Shown here piece by piece: positions 17,588-25,558 of a stretch of DNA of 64,000 nucleotides; position 1 is the stretch's first letter, and the number at the start of each line of letters is the position of its first letter. Source of the DNA: an uncultured Bacilli bacterium. GTDB taxonomy: Bacteria > Bacillota_I > Bacilli_A > RF39 > UBA660. The stretch is from contig CAKOND010000003.1 of the NCBI GenBank assembly GCA_934096945.1, positions 52,439-116,438 on the forward strand, given 5' to 3'. The position numbers and the translations under genes are program-made. The notes below the pieces were generated by a model, which was not told the origin of the DNA, made no database searches, and worked only from the letters and a program-made list of their open reading frames with translations.

Positions 17588-17898
17588 ATTCTAAATTCTG
17601 TTGCTTTTTTGGAATTAATTCTATACCCAACTGCAATTATTGCATCTAAACTATAAACATCAGTATTATATCTCTTACCATCTTCTGCAGTTATTTCCAT
17701 TTTGGAAACAACTGCAGTTTTATCTAATTCTTTTTCCTCAAAAATATTTTTTAAATGTTTTGATATTGCAGGTACTCCAACAGAAAACACCTTTGCCATT
17801 CCTTTTTGTGAAAGCCATAATGTTTCATCTTTATATATTGCATCTACGATGATATTACCTTCATTATTTTTATATATTATCAAATTATTATCTTTCAT
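17584..17898 (-). pseudogene. truncated RhuM-family protein
   Basis: The first 104 codons of a RhuM-type protein (normally over 300 residues) remain: LWLSQKGMAKVFSVGVPAIS, TAVVSKMEITAEDGKRYNTD and the hallmark VYSLDAIIAVGYRINSKKAT ending in EFRI. The family motif would continue EFRIWA; here a TAA follows at once and the next bases belong to the GNAT fragment. The break is thus a deletion junction joining two unrelated genes. The start ATG has SD GGGGG (AAAGGGGGATATGTATG), so a short peptide could still be made. Confidence 0.85.
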
Positions 17899-18010
17899 AC
17901 ATATCCCCCTTTATTATTAATCATAAAATTACTCCTTTACAGAAATTTATTATATCATTTTTTTATTATATCTCATAGTTTTTTTGACTATTTTTTATTA
18001 TTTCTTTACA

Positions 18011-18704
18011 CTATTTACTTTTAATCAAATTTTTTTCAACATATTTATAATTTAAAGCATTATCACTTGATATTGCTGTTTTTCCGGTTTCCTTTCCATA
18101 TAAATCTCTGGCACCTTTTGCAACACTTTCACCACGTTTTGCTATTTTCATACCAGACCAAACTTTATAAATCTCATTCGTAAGTAAAGCAAACTCCACA
18201 AGTTTATTTATGCCACCATCTTTCCAAATATCTGTGAGTTTAAATCTATCCACAATACCGCTAAGTCTTGCTTTTATCCATTCATCACTAAAACCCTTTT
18301 TGCGATAGTAATTTACTTCACAGTTAATAGCAACCTATGGATCAAATACTTTATTTATTCTTTCATCACCAGACTAGCCAGCCACATTTTAAATGGTTCT
18401 GCTTTTGGACTAGGTACAGATTCAATGAGTCTTAATAATCCTTTTATATTTAAGGTATCTGTTTCATGAAACTTTCCATCATGAGCTTTTAGTTTCAAAC
18501 GTACGATATTTTCGTACAGTTTACTTCCTTCATCTACCAACTTTGTTTTTAAGTCAGACTAATATCTTTTTGGTATTTTCCTCTCAGTTAATGCATCAAT
18601 GACATCAACCACACTAAAGTAGTAATCTTCTTTTTCTGCATCCCATAATTTCTTATTTCTGTTCCTTCAAATAAATTTGATAAAGTTTCTAATTTATCAT
18701 TCAT
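18011..18704 (-). pseudogene. decayed BRO-family prophage antirepressor
   Basis: A single damaged gene explains three small open frames here. From the ATG at 18704 (SD GGGGGG) it reads MNDKLETLSNLFEGTEIR; then a one-base shift near 18658 leads to LWDAEKEDYYFSVVDVIDAL, TAG at 18559-18561 replaces the Trp of RYWSDLK, VDEGSKLYENIVRLKLKAHD follows, SPKAEPFKMWLASL is followed by a second frameshift near 18365, another TAG sits after VFDP, then DEWIKARLSGIVDRFKLTDI. The C-terminus is shortened by an internal deletion. These are known BRO-N/antirepressor segments in order. Confidence 0.88.
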
Positions 18705-18763
18705 AATTTTATCCCCCCTTATATAAATGATTAGCAATATTTTTACATCTATCTCATAATCAA

Positions 18764-18792
18764 AATATATCATACAAATATTTGTCTGTCAA
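18764..18792 (-). promoter_or_regulatory. promoter with palindromic operator of the dead antirepressor gene
   Basis: TTGACA (18787-18792), 17 bp, TATATT (18764-18769). The spacer holds the perfect 12-bp palindrome ACAAATATTTGT (18774-18785), a plausible repressor site. The promoter is intact while its gene is ruined. Confidence 0.75.
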
Positions 18793-18802
18793 TAATTTTT
18801 TA

Positions 18803-18836
18803 GCAAAGAAAAGTAAGATGATTTCTCATCTTACTT
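18803..18836 (-). terminator. terminator of the lipoprotein gene
   Basis: AAGTAAGATGA pairs perfectly with TCATCTTACTT around GAAA; the U tract is weak (TTCTTT). The stem covers the stop codon. Confidence 0.75.
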
Positions 18837-19361
18837 ACAAGTGTACATATCTCCCTCAGCATAATCAGCTTTAATACTTGCTAAGGTCATTTTTTCAGCC
18901 ATATCTTTGTTATAATCACTTTTTAAGTCTGCAACTTTTGTCATCACAATTTTATTTTCTTCGGTAGCTATCGTACAGCTTTTAAAACCATAATCTTTAT
19001 AATCTCCGCAACTATAGTTTTCTTTTTCATTGTTCATGTCATAACCTTCAAGTAAATACTCATAAGTGTGAACTTCGTAGAAACCTAATAATTTATCTCC
19101 AGCTTCGTTAAAGTCATAAATTTTTTGAATATTTTCATTAATAACAACTGGACTATTTTCTCTTTCTTTCATTTGTTCATTTGTTAGTCTATCAGCATTT
19201 TTATTATCTAAATCAAATTTCTTTACCTTTTTTATTCTAGAGCATTCAAATTTATTAGTATAACTTATTTCTTCTGGCTTATTTACTTCGTTATCTGTTT
19301 CTTTATTATCACAACCAGCAAGTAGCATAATACTAGCAATTATTAATAAACCTTTTTTCAT
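18831..19361 (-). CDS. putative lipoprotein of unknown function
   Basis: The 176-residue protein begins MKKGLLIIASIMLLAGCDNK, a textbook type II signal peptide with lipobox LAGC, cysteine at residue 17. The mature part is hydrophilic with four further cysteines (ECSRIK, NYSCGDYKDYGFKSC and the last TCK), so disulfides are possible. I recognise no domain. It has its own promoter and terminator. SD AAAGGAGG is strong. Confidence 0.85.
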   Translation of the reverse strand: MKKGLLIIASIMLLAGCDNKETDNEVNKPEEISYTNKFECSRIKKVKKFDLDNKNADRLTNEQMKERENSPVVINENIQKIYDFNEAGDKLLGFYEVHTYEYLLEGYDMNNEKENYSCGDYKDYGFKSCTIATEENKIVMTKVADLKSDYNKDMAEKMTLASIKADYAEGDMYTCK

Positions 19362-19388
19362 TATGTTCCTCCTTTCTTTATTTTCCTC

Positions 19389-19417
19389 ATTGTAACAAAT
19401 AAATATTAGAATAACAA
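19389..19417 (-). promoter_or_regulatory. promoter of the lipoprotein gene
   Basis: TTGTTA (19412-19417), 17 bp, TACAAT (19389-19394). Confidence 0.75.
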
Positions 19418-19430
19418 TATAATAATTTAG

Positions 19431-20156
19431 TTATAAATGTCTAGTTCTTGTTTTTGACTCTTCAATAGACCTGGCTTTTGCATTTATCAAAAGGTATTTT
19501 AATGAGTTTGTACTACTATTTAAATCTATCTGCAATATTTTTATAGCGATATTTTTAATATCCTCATCAATTATACTTGGGAATATTCCATTTGTGATAT
19601 AGTTTTGAATTAGTTCATTAGCCTGTAATATTTTTTGACTACCAAGATTATTCTCATTTAATTTTTCTAAATCCTTGGCATAAAATCTTTTTTGGTATTT
19701 AAAAATGTGAGTTTTATTATTTTGAAGAGTTATTGAAACTACTCTTAATTTACTATCAGCCAGATTTTTTTCGGCGATTAATTTGTTTAATTCTTCTCTA
19801 AGGTCTTTACGAATAATTTGACTTTTTTGAATTGCTAGATTGTAAATAACTAGTGAAGGAATAATCATCCCAATTGAAAATACACCCGCTGATATAAAAA
19901 TTAGTATTAGTAAAAAGTAAATAAAAGGGAAGAAATTTAGTGATTTAATTTTTTTATAATAACTATTGTATAAAATGTTGTAACTAAATTCTTGATCTTC
20001 TATATATTCACGTAAATTAAATTCAATTTCTTTATTTGCTTTTGATAAATCATTTAATTCCTCTGGAGACAAATTACTTTCTTCCATTATTTTTTTAAAT
20101 ATAGCATTTACTTTTGATTCAAATATTGTTAATCTTTCGTAATCTAATTTTCCCAT
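19431..20156 (-). CDS. membrane protein of unknown function
   Basis: Unrecognised protein of 241 residues. A helical, charged N-terminal part of about 75 residues is followed by two adjacent membrane helices (FFPFIYFLLILIFISAGVFS and MIIPSLVIYNLAI, about 76-112) and then a long, charged, probably coiled-coil C-terminal part. The hairpin plus cytosolic helices could suit a scaffold or division accessory protein, but that is a guess. SD GAGGG precedes the ATG and it has a TTGACA/TACAAT promoter. Confidence 0.78.
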   Translation of the reverse strand: MGKLDYERLTIFESKVNAIFKKIMEESNLSPEELNDLSKANKEIEFNLREYIEDQEFSYNILYNSYYKKIKSLNFFPFIYFLLILIFISAGVFSIGMIIPSLVIYNLAIQKSQIIRKDLREELNKLIAEKNLADSKLRVVSITLQNNKTHIFKYQKRFYAKDLEKLNENNLGSQKILQANELIQNYITNGIFPSIIDEDIKNIAIKILQIDLNSSTNSLKYLLINAKARSIEESKTRTRHL

Positions 20157-20180
20157 AAAAAATCCCTCTTTGTAGGCTGT

Positions 20181-20210
20181 ATTGTATCATATTTTAAAGA
20201 ATTTTGTCAA
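20181..20210 (-). promoter_or_regulatory. promoter of the 19431-20156 gene
   Basis: TTGACA (20205-20210), 18 bp, TACAAT (20181-20186). Because this lies downstream of the structured RNA at 20285-20371, that RNA is not needed to express this gene. Confidence 0.8.
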
Positions 20211-20284
20211 TTATATTTAAATGTTATGCATTGTTTGATCTTGAATTAAACTTTTATACTAATATAGCCATCTTTTACCTCCAC

Positions 20285-20371
20285 AAAAAAACTAGGAAGT
20301 TAACCTAGCTTACTTTTTCTGCTCCCTACTCTGGCAAGGGTATTCCAACTTTTTATGAAACTATTTGTTTC
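20285..20371 (-). ncRNA. orphan structured leader or small RNA, possibly a decayed riboswitch
   Basis: A TATAAT (20378-20383) precedes a predicted transcript of about 87 nt that starts with hairpin GAAAC-AAATA-GTTTC and ends in a terminator, CTAGG-TTAACTT-CCTAG then T7 (20285-20308). Between lies CCAGAGTAGGGAGCA, which looks like the 3' conserved element of the TPP (THI-box) riboswitch, but the CUGAGA element of the 5' half is missing. Right after the terminator come GGAGG and an ATG with only five codons (20254-20271), as if the regulated gene had been deleted. Identity is uncertain. Confidence 0.4.
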
Positions 20372-20450
20372 CCTAATATTATATTAGTTCTTACTCATTT
20401 AATACATATTTAACATAACATGCTTTTGTGTGTTTGTAAAGCTTTTTTCT

Positions 20451-21200
20451 TTAAAATTTAATAGAATAAGTTTTTAAAGTATTTTCAACTTTTTCTATAA
20501 ACTCATTATCTTTTGTATCTAAAACTTTCTTTTTTAATTTTTTCATATCTAAATCTTCTTCTACTGCTGATACAAGTTCAGTTAAATAGTAATCATCTTT
20601 TACTTTAATAAAGTAATCTTCAATTAATGAAAAATCCTTATTTTTTCTATTATAATTAAATGCTAAACGCCAAAGACTTTCTCTTTCATCTTTGTCTATA
20701 GCGATTTGAGCAAGCTCATCAAATGCTTTTTGATCAATTTCAGGTGGCATAGGAACAGTAATATACTGAGTAATAAATTTTAAAAGCTCATAATCACTCA
20801 TTTTCTTGCAATAATCTGCTATCAAATCATTTTGAGTAAGTAAAGTTAATATTTTTTCATATAATTTACCACCATCTTTAATCATTTCTTTGTCCAGAAC
20901 TAGTCCTTGTTTTCTTTTTATAAGCATTTCTTTTGTTTCACTATCCAAATTATTACTTCCTAAAGCCTTATCCATTACATCAATAAATTTTTCAATTGTT
21001 TTTATTCTATTTTTCTCAATTTCATCTATTTCATTTGATGTCTCACTTTTTATATTCTCAATATTTTGAATAAGACTTTCTATATTTTTCTTTTCTTCAC
21101 CTGAAACTTTAGTTAAATCCAAACTATTCATTTTTTCTAGTAATTCATTACTATTTATTAATCTATTTATATATTTATACATTAAATTTACTAAATCCAT
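20451..21200 (-). CDS. hypothetical helical protein downstream of lepB
   Basis: Unrecognised protein of about 249 residues, strongly charged and helical, with likely coiled coils at about 20-80 (QNIENIKSETSNEIDEIEKN). No signal peptide. The frame opens with a TTG at 21230 inside lepB, but the first ATG in frame is at 21200, 8 nt after the lepB stop; neither has an ideal SD, so coupling to lepB is likely. The C-terminal half, with FNYNRKNKDFSLIEDYFIKV, could be a HEAT-like or TPR-like helical repeat. Confidence 0.7.
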   Translation of the reverse strand: MDLVNLMYKYINRLINSNELLEKMNSLDLTKVSGEEKKNIESLIQNIENIKSETSNEIDEIEKNRIKTIEKFIDVMDKALGSNNLDSETKEMLIKRKQGLVLDKEMIKDGGKLYEKILTLLTQNDLIADYCKKMSDYELLKFITQYITVPMPPEIDQKAFDELAQIAIDKDERESLWRLAFNYNRKNKDFSLIEDYFIKVKDDYYLTELVSAVEEDLDMKKLKKKVLDTKDNEFIEKVENTLKTYSIKF

Positions 21201-21207
21201 AATACAT

Positions 21208-21690
21208 TTAAATCTTTCCAAACTTAGCAAATGGAAATATTCTAAATATAACTTTTCCCTTTATCTCTTTTTCTTTAACTGGGCCAAAATATCTTGAGTC
21301 TTTACTAATAAGTCTATTATCCCCTAAAATAAAATACTCATCACTTTTTAAAGTTATTCTATCATAATCACTTGTCATACCATAAGCATATTCATCATCT
21401 ATTTTTTCATCATTAATATAGATTTCTCCATCTTTAATTGCTACAGTATCACCGGGCATACCAATAACTCTTTTAATTATTTTTTCATTGTCTTTTTCTT
21501 CATGAAGCACAATGACATCAAATCTTTTAATTTTACTCAATTTATAAAGTATTAAGATATCACCATTTTTAAATGTCTTATTCATACTATCACCGTCAAC
21601 CCTAACTGGTGTTGCAATAAATGAACGAATAAGTACAACAACTACTATAATTATAATATAAGGCATTAATTCTTTAATTATTCTTTTTAT
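21208..21690 (-). CDS. lepB: signal peptidase I, unusual start codon
   Basis: Type I signal peptidase with one N-terminal membrane helix (PYIIIIVVVVLIRSFI), the catalytic serine in RVDGDSM, the catalytic lysine in KIIKRVIGMPGD and box E LGDNRLISKDSRYFG. It is about 160 residues, normal for Gram-positive SipS types. No ATG/GTG lies at the right distance from the SD: AGGAG (21700-21704) abuts an in-frame TTG at 21699, and the codon 9 nt away is ATA (21690). The first ATG is eleven codons further in, at the helix. The start given is therefore tentative. Confidence 0.92.
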   Translation of the reverse strand: MKRIIKELMPYIIIIVVVVLIRSFIATPVRVDGDSMNKTFKNGDILILYKLSKIKRFDVIVLHEEKDNEKIIKRVIGMPGDTVAIKDGEIYINDEKIDDEYAYGMTSDYDRITLKSDEYFILGDNRLISKDSRYFGPVKEKEIKGKVIFRIFPFAKFGKI

Positions 21691-21707
21691 AAATATCAAC
21701 TCCTAAA

Positions 21708-21738
21708 TGAAAGAAAGGAAAGAATTAACTTCTTTCCT
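21708..21738 (-). terminator. rplS terminator
   Basis: AGGAAAGAA pairs with TTCTTTCCT around GTTAA, then TTCTTTC. It overlaps the rplS stop and precedes lepB, so lepB must be reached by read-through or use its own promoter. Confidence 0.75.
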
Positions 21739-22066
21739 TAACTTTATATTCTTTACGCATTCCTTTGATAAAGTTAAGCTTAGCTCTACGAACTTTACCT
21801 TTTTTGATTACCACAATTTTATCAATTGTTGGGGCATTAACTGGGAATATTCTTTGAACACCAACAGTTCCACTTTTCTTACGAACTGTAAATGTTTCAG
21901 AAACTCCTCCACCTCTTTTAGCGATTACTAATCCTTCAAAAGATTGGATACGTTCTTTCTTTCCTTCTTTTACCCAAACATCAACTCTAACTGTGTCCCC
22001 AACTCTAAATTCTGGAACATCTTTACGAATATGTTTTTCAGCAATTTTGTCAACTAAATTTGCCAT
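21725..22066 (-). CDS. rplS: 50S ribosomal protein L19
   Basis: L19 sits at the 30S-50S interface. The 113-residue protein has the family features FRVGDTVRVDVWVKEGKKER, IQSFEGLVIAKRGGGVSETF and the C-terminal RRAKLNFIKGMRKEYKVKE. SD AAGGAGG lies 7 nt upstream. In most Bacillota rplS follows trmD; here it is about 21 kb away and next to lepB, so that cluster has been broken. Confidence 0.98.
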   Translation of the reverse strand: MANLVDKIAEKHIRKDVPEFRVGDTVRVDVWVKEGKKERIQSFEGLVIAKRGGGVSETFTVRKKSGTVGVQRIFPVNAPTIDKIVVIKKGKVRRAKLNFIKGMRKEYKVKERS

Positions 22067-22143
22067 TTTCTTACCTCCTTATTTCATTACCTATAATCAT
22101 ATAAACTTTATAGCGGATTATATACCTTTTTTGGGTCACCAAT

Positions 22144-22172
22144 ATATTATCATATTTTTTTAAGATATGCAA
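22144..22172 (-). promoter_or_regulatory. rplS promoter and leader
   Basis: TTGCAT (22167-22172), 17 bp, TAATAT (22144-22149). The leader of about 70 nt (22067-22137) contains CTATAA/TTATAG and ACC/GGT pairings. Bacillota rplS leaders can bind L19 for feedback; I cannot confirm that this one matches the known L19 leader. Confidence 0.6.
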
Positions 22173-22173
22173 G

Positions 22174-23226
22174 TTAAAATAGTCTAATTATGTCTTGAAT
22201 TGTTATATATAGCATTAAAAGCATAAGAAGTGCAAATCCTACTAAGTGACAAGCATTTTCAAATTTAGCATTAATAGGTTTTCTTCTAATTGCTTCAACG
22301 ATAAGGAAGAATACTCTACCACCATCAAATGCCGGGAATGGTAAAATATTAATAAATCCAACATTAATTGATAAGAATGCAGTTAAGTAAATCATATAAT
22401 TAAGACCTAAAGCTACACCATCATCTACAATTTTATACATGCCAACTGGACCAGATAAAGCACTTGCACTAATTTTACCAGTAATTAAACCAGTTACAGT
22501 AAGCCACATTGAATGAACAATGCTATTAAATTTCATGAATGCATATTTTATAGAACCAAAGAAACCAGATAAAGTATTACTTTCAACTTCAATACCAAAA
22601 ACTTGTCTTTCATTACCGTCGGCATCTTTTTCTACTTTGGGAACTACTTTGTAAGTATCCATTTTCCCATTTTCATGCTTAACTTCAAATGTATAATAGT
22701 CATTTTTATTTTTCATAACTAAAATTATTTGAGCAACATCCCAGCTAGAAACTTTATGGCCATTTATTGCTGTTATCGTATCACCACTAGTAATACCAGC
22801 TTCTGCCATTGGATAATTTTCTACCGCATTTTTAACTACTGGTTTTAAGGTACTTCCACCCCAAATTAGACTACTTAAAAAAAGTAAAACAATTGCTAAT
22901 ATAAAATTATTTACAACTCCAGCTACTAAAATAATTATTCTTTGCCACCAAGGTTTATTACACATGTAGTCTTCTTTTTTTATTTTTTCATCAGCATCTT
23001 CATAAACTTCTCCAGCCATTGATACAAATCCTCCGATTGGAAAAGCTCTAATATTATAATCAATTTTATCTTTACCCTTGTGTGTATGAATAACTGGACC
23101 CATACCAATTGAAAATTCATAAATATGAACCCCAAACTTTTTAGCCCATATAAAGTGTCCAAACTCATGAACTAAAATAATGATTCCAAGTATAAATATA
23201 AGTATTAATAATGATACTATCCACAT
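22174..23226 (-). CDS. rseP: site-2 protease RasP/RseP
   Basis: An intramembrane zinc metalloprotease that cleaves anti-sigma factors and signal-peptide remnants. The 350-residue protein has HEFGH at residues 20-24 in the first membrane helix, a PDZ domain (about 130-215, with ITSGDTITAINGHKV), and the second metal motif NILPFPAFDGGRVFF near the C-terminus, flanked by membrane helices. It follows cdsA by 11 nt, the common cdsA-rasP pairing. Start ATG with SD GGGAGG. Confidence 0.95.
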   Translation of the reverse strand: MWIVSLLILIFILGIIILVHEFGHFIWAKKFGVHIYEFSIGMGPVIHTHKGKDKIDYNIRAFPIGGFVSMAGEVYEDADEKIKKEDYMCNKPWWQRIIILVAGVVNNFILAIVLLFLSSLIWGGSTLKPVVKNAVENYPMAEAGITSGDTITAINGHKVSSWDVAQIILVMKNKNDYYTFEVKHENGKMDTYKVVPKVEKDADGNERQVFGIEVESNTLSGFFGSIKYAFMKFNSIVHSMWLTVTGLITGKISASALSGPVGMYKIVDDGVALGLNYMIYLTAFLSINVGFINILPFPAFDGGRVFFLIVEAIRRKPINAKFENACHLVGFALLMLLMLYITIQDIIRLF

Positions 23227-23240
23227 AATCGATTCCTCCC

Positions 23241-24029
23241 TTAAAATATTATTATAAACATATATGCTAAAAATACAAATATTGAACTATCAAGTCTATC
23301 TAAAATACCACCATGGCCTGGTAAAAGATTTGAAAAATCCTTAACACCATTTTCACGTTTAATACGACTCATTACTAAGTCTCCCATTTGACCAATAATT
23401 GAAAGTGCTACCGTAATTAATATTATTTTAAATGTGATTTTACCAAGTAAAATTTTGTATAATATTACACCACCAACTGTCCCACAAGCTAAACCACCAA
23501 TTGATCCTTCCCATGTTTTATTTGGACTAATGCTCTTGCACATCTTATTTTTGCCAAATTTTGAACCAATAACATAAGCAAATATATCATTAAGGGTTGG
23601 AATAATAAGTAAATATAAAAGTGTTTTAAAGCTACGCATTCTAATTATAATAAATGAATTAAATGCTAGACCTAGGAATAATACTGTTCCTAGTAAATAT
23701 AATGCATCTTTAGAAGTGTATTTTCCTTCTTCATAAAATATAATTGGTACTATCAATCCTGTCATAATTAAAGCAAGTGTTTGATATGTAAAGCCGTTGT
23801 AAATTGATAAATTTGTATTATTTGAAAGTATCAAATTAAGCAAAGAAATAAGCCCAATTAATACCATCATGTCAGGTATTTTATCATGTGATTTTTTTAA
23901 ATCAACCATTTCTTTAAAAGCTAATGATCCCACTAAACACATTAAAAGTTCAAAATAAATTCCTCCCAGATAAACTAAAGGAATTACTATTATTAATGCA
24001 ACTACCGCCGTAATTATTCTTTTTTTCAT
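23241..24029 (-). CDS. cdsA: phosphatidate cytidylyltransferase
   Basis: CdsA makes CDP-diacylglycerol for phosphatidylglycerol and cardiolipin. The 262-residue protein has eight or so membrane helices and the signature SPNKTWEGSIGGLACG with the downstream LPGHGGILDRLDS. SD AAGGAGG. uppS, usually upstream in Bacillota, is not here: a small plus-strand gene is divergent instead. Confidence 0.96.
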   Translation of the reverse strand: MKKRIITAVVALIIVIPLVYLGGIYFELLMCLVGSLAFKEMVDLKKSHDKIPDMMVLIGLISLLNLILSNNTNLSIYNGFTYQTLALIMTGLIVPIIFYEEGKYTSKDALYLLGTVLFLGLAFNSFIIIRMRSFKTLLYLLIIPTLNDIFAYVIGSKFGKNKMCKSISPNKTWEGSIGGLACGTVGGVILYKILLGKITFKIILITVALSIIGQMGDLVMSRIKRENGVKDFSNLLPGHGGILDRLDSSIFVFLAYMFIIIF

Positions 24030-24068
24030 GTTTGCCTCCTTAAAGTATTTTTATAACCTTACCTATAA

Positions 24069-24097
24069 ATTATATCTAATAATATTCACTTTGTAAA
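24069..24097 (-). promoter_or_regulatory. promoter of cdsA-rasP
   Basis: TTTACA (24092-24097), 17 bp, TATAAT (24069-24074). Confidence 0.8.
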
Positions 24098-24130
24098 TAA
24101 TTTTATTCGCTATCTTGCATATTATTTAAC

Positions 24131-24508
24131 ATGGACGATATAAGTAAAAAATTAAAAAAATTAAGAAATGAAGACTTTATTTGGATTGTTTATTTTTTTA
24201 TTGTAGTTTTTGCAATATATTCTAATAAACTTGATAGAGATTACTTACTAAAAAAAAATAATGAAGCTTATAAAAGAGAAAAATATATTAATATAACCAT
24301 TTTTTTTGTAGCTTTTTTTATCTATTTATATTTTTTACTTTTATTAACTGAAGATTTAGGATCAATGGAAAAGAATTTTAATGATCCTGCATATAGATCT
24401 ACATTTATTCAGCTTATTGCTGCAATATTATTTTTAATCGGTGGAGCAATATATTTAATAAATGAGATAACAAGAAAAGATGATGCTTTAGATGTTGGTT
24501 TAATTTAA
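24131..24508 (+). CDS. small three-helix membrane protein
   Basis: Unrecognised 125-residue protein with three membrane helices: about 16-34 (DFIWIVYFFIVVFAIYSNK), 55-74 and 90-110. The N- and C-termini are charged. No SD is visible before the ATG; a TATTAT lies 5 nt upstream, so a leaderless transcript is possible. It is the first plus-strand gene in the window and stands between divergent cdsA and a convergent HD-domain gene. Confidence 0.7.
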   Translation: MDDISKKLKKLRNEDFIWIVYFFIVVFAIYSNKLDRDYLLKKNNEAYKREKYINITIFFVAFFIYLYFLLLLTEDLGSMEKNFNDPAYRSTFIQLIAAILFLIGGAIYLINEITRKDDALDVGLI

Positions 24509-24531
24509 AAAGATAAGAATTACTTATCTTT
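24507..24531. terminator. bidirectional terminator
   Basis: AAAGATAAG-AATTA-CTTATCTTT separates two convergent genes. The U tract is better on the minus strand (CTTATCTTTTTAAATT). It overlaps the stop of the HD gene. Confidence 0.75.
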
Positions 24532-25006
24532 GAATCATCATAAAGTTTAAAAAGTATAAAAATGCTGTACCTATTTGAATTGGTAATTTGTATCTTGTAC
24601 ATTCCCCGATAGCTACAAATTTATCAGCGGTTGTAACAATCCATGTTTCTTTATATTTAGGAATTCTAAGTGTTGCAGGGAACATATGATTATAAATAAT
24701 GTCTGATTGCATGTCGTTTATGTTAAATACTCTCTTGGCATTATTTACTGCAGTAGTGGGATGACCTTTAAAACTACAGTCTTCCCCTGTTTTATAAAAA
24801 TCATGAAGTAAAGCTGCTCTTGTAACTTCTTCTATTTTTTTTATTTTAAATAATTTACACATATTAAATGTTAATTTAGCAACACTTAAAGAATGATCAA
24901 GTCTAGAAATACCATGATGATATTCATATCTTAAACCAATTATTTCTTCATTTTTTAAGTAATCACTAATTATATCATTAAATTCAACTTGTTTTTTTAA
25001 TTTCAT
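24524..25006 (-). CDS. HD-domain phosphohydrolase-like protein
   Basis: The 160-residue protein has an HD superfamily arrangement: HSLSVAKLTFNM (first His, about 37), LLHDFYK (HD pair, about 67-68), GHPTTAVNNAK and a later TTADKF aspartate. Such proteins hydrolyse nucleotides or other phosphates; the substrate is unknown. It resembles short HDIG proteins with no partner domain. It ends in the bidirectional terminator shared with the plus-strand membrane gene. Confidence 0.82.
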   Translation of the reverse strand: MKLKKQVEFNDIISDYLKNEEIIGLRYEYHHGISRLDHSLSVAKLTFNMCKLFKIKKIEEVTRAALLHDFYKTGEDCSFKGHPTTAVNNAKRVFNINDMQSDIIYNHMFPATLRIPKYKETWIVTTADKFVAIGECTRYKLPIQIGTAFLYFLNFMMIQR

Positions 25007-25048
25007 TTTACATCACTTCTACATTATATCACGATTTAAATAAAATGT

Positions 25049-25558
25049 TTACTTATTTTCACCATTTTGTTCAAGTAGCTTTAATATTTTCTTTTGATTT
25101 ACTTGAATATCTTTAATTTGTTCGTGTAATACTTCTAGAATGAGTTCACTTTTTAAATCTGTTTTATAGTCATTTAAACTTCTTAAACTATCTTTTTTAG
25201 CAGCTCGGTTTTGACTCATCATAATAATTGGGGCTTGCAAAGCTGCAATACATGAAAGAATTAAATTAAGTAATATAAATGGATATTCATCAAACTTTAG
25301 GGCTAGGATAGTATTTATTACCATCCATAAAATTAGAAAGACACAAAAACCAATAATAAAGCCCCATGAACCCGCTACTTCTGTAACTCTATCGGCCAGT
25401 TTATCACCAAAAGTTCTTCTTTCATCTTCTTCTTTATCTGAGTCTATCGCAGTTGGATTATCTAAAAGCATTTCAATAAGCTCATCTTCATCTGTTATTT
25501 CAAAATCTTTATTAATTAATATTTTTACTAATTCTTCTTTTCTTTTATTTGTTTCCAT
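25049..25558 (-). CDS. DUF1003 membrane protein
   Basis: The 169-residue protein matches DUF1003: GDKLADRVTEVAGSWGFIIG leads into the first of two membrane helices, with the conserved PFILLNLILSCIAALQAPII around the second, then MMSQNRAAKKDSLRSLNDYK and a coiled coil. Family function is not established. The N-terminal 60 residues are acidic. It starts inside the end of the DUF1287 gene (14-nt overlap), so they are co-translated. Confidence 0.88.
   Translation of the reverse strand: METNKRKEELVKILINKDFEITDEDELIEMLLDNPTAIDSDKEEDERRTFGDKLADRVTEVAGSWGFIIGFCVFLILWMVINTILALKFDEYPFILLNLILSCIAALQAPIIMMSQNRAAKKDSLRSLNDYKTDLKSELILEVLHEQIKDIQVNQKKILKLLEQNGENK

Noticed and set aside
20285..20371. 4.5S/SRP RNA or 6S RNA
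   Set aside because: GGGAGCAG recalls the SRP domain IV, but the GGAA tetraloop and CAGG partner strand are absent, and no 6S bubble can be drawn.
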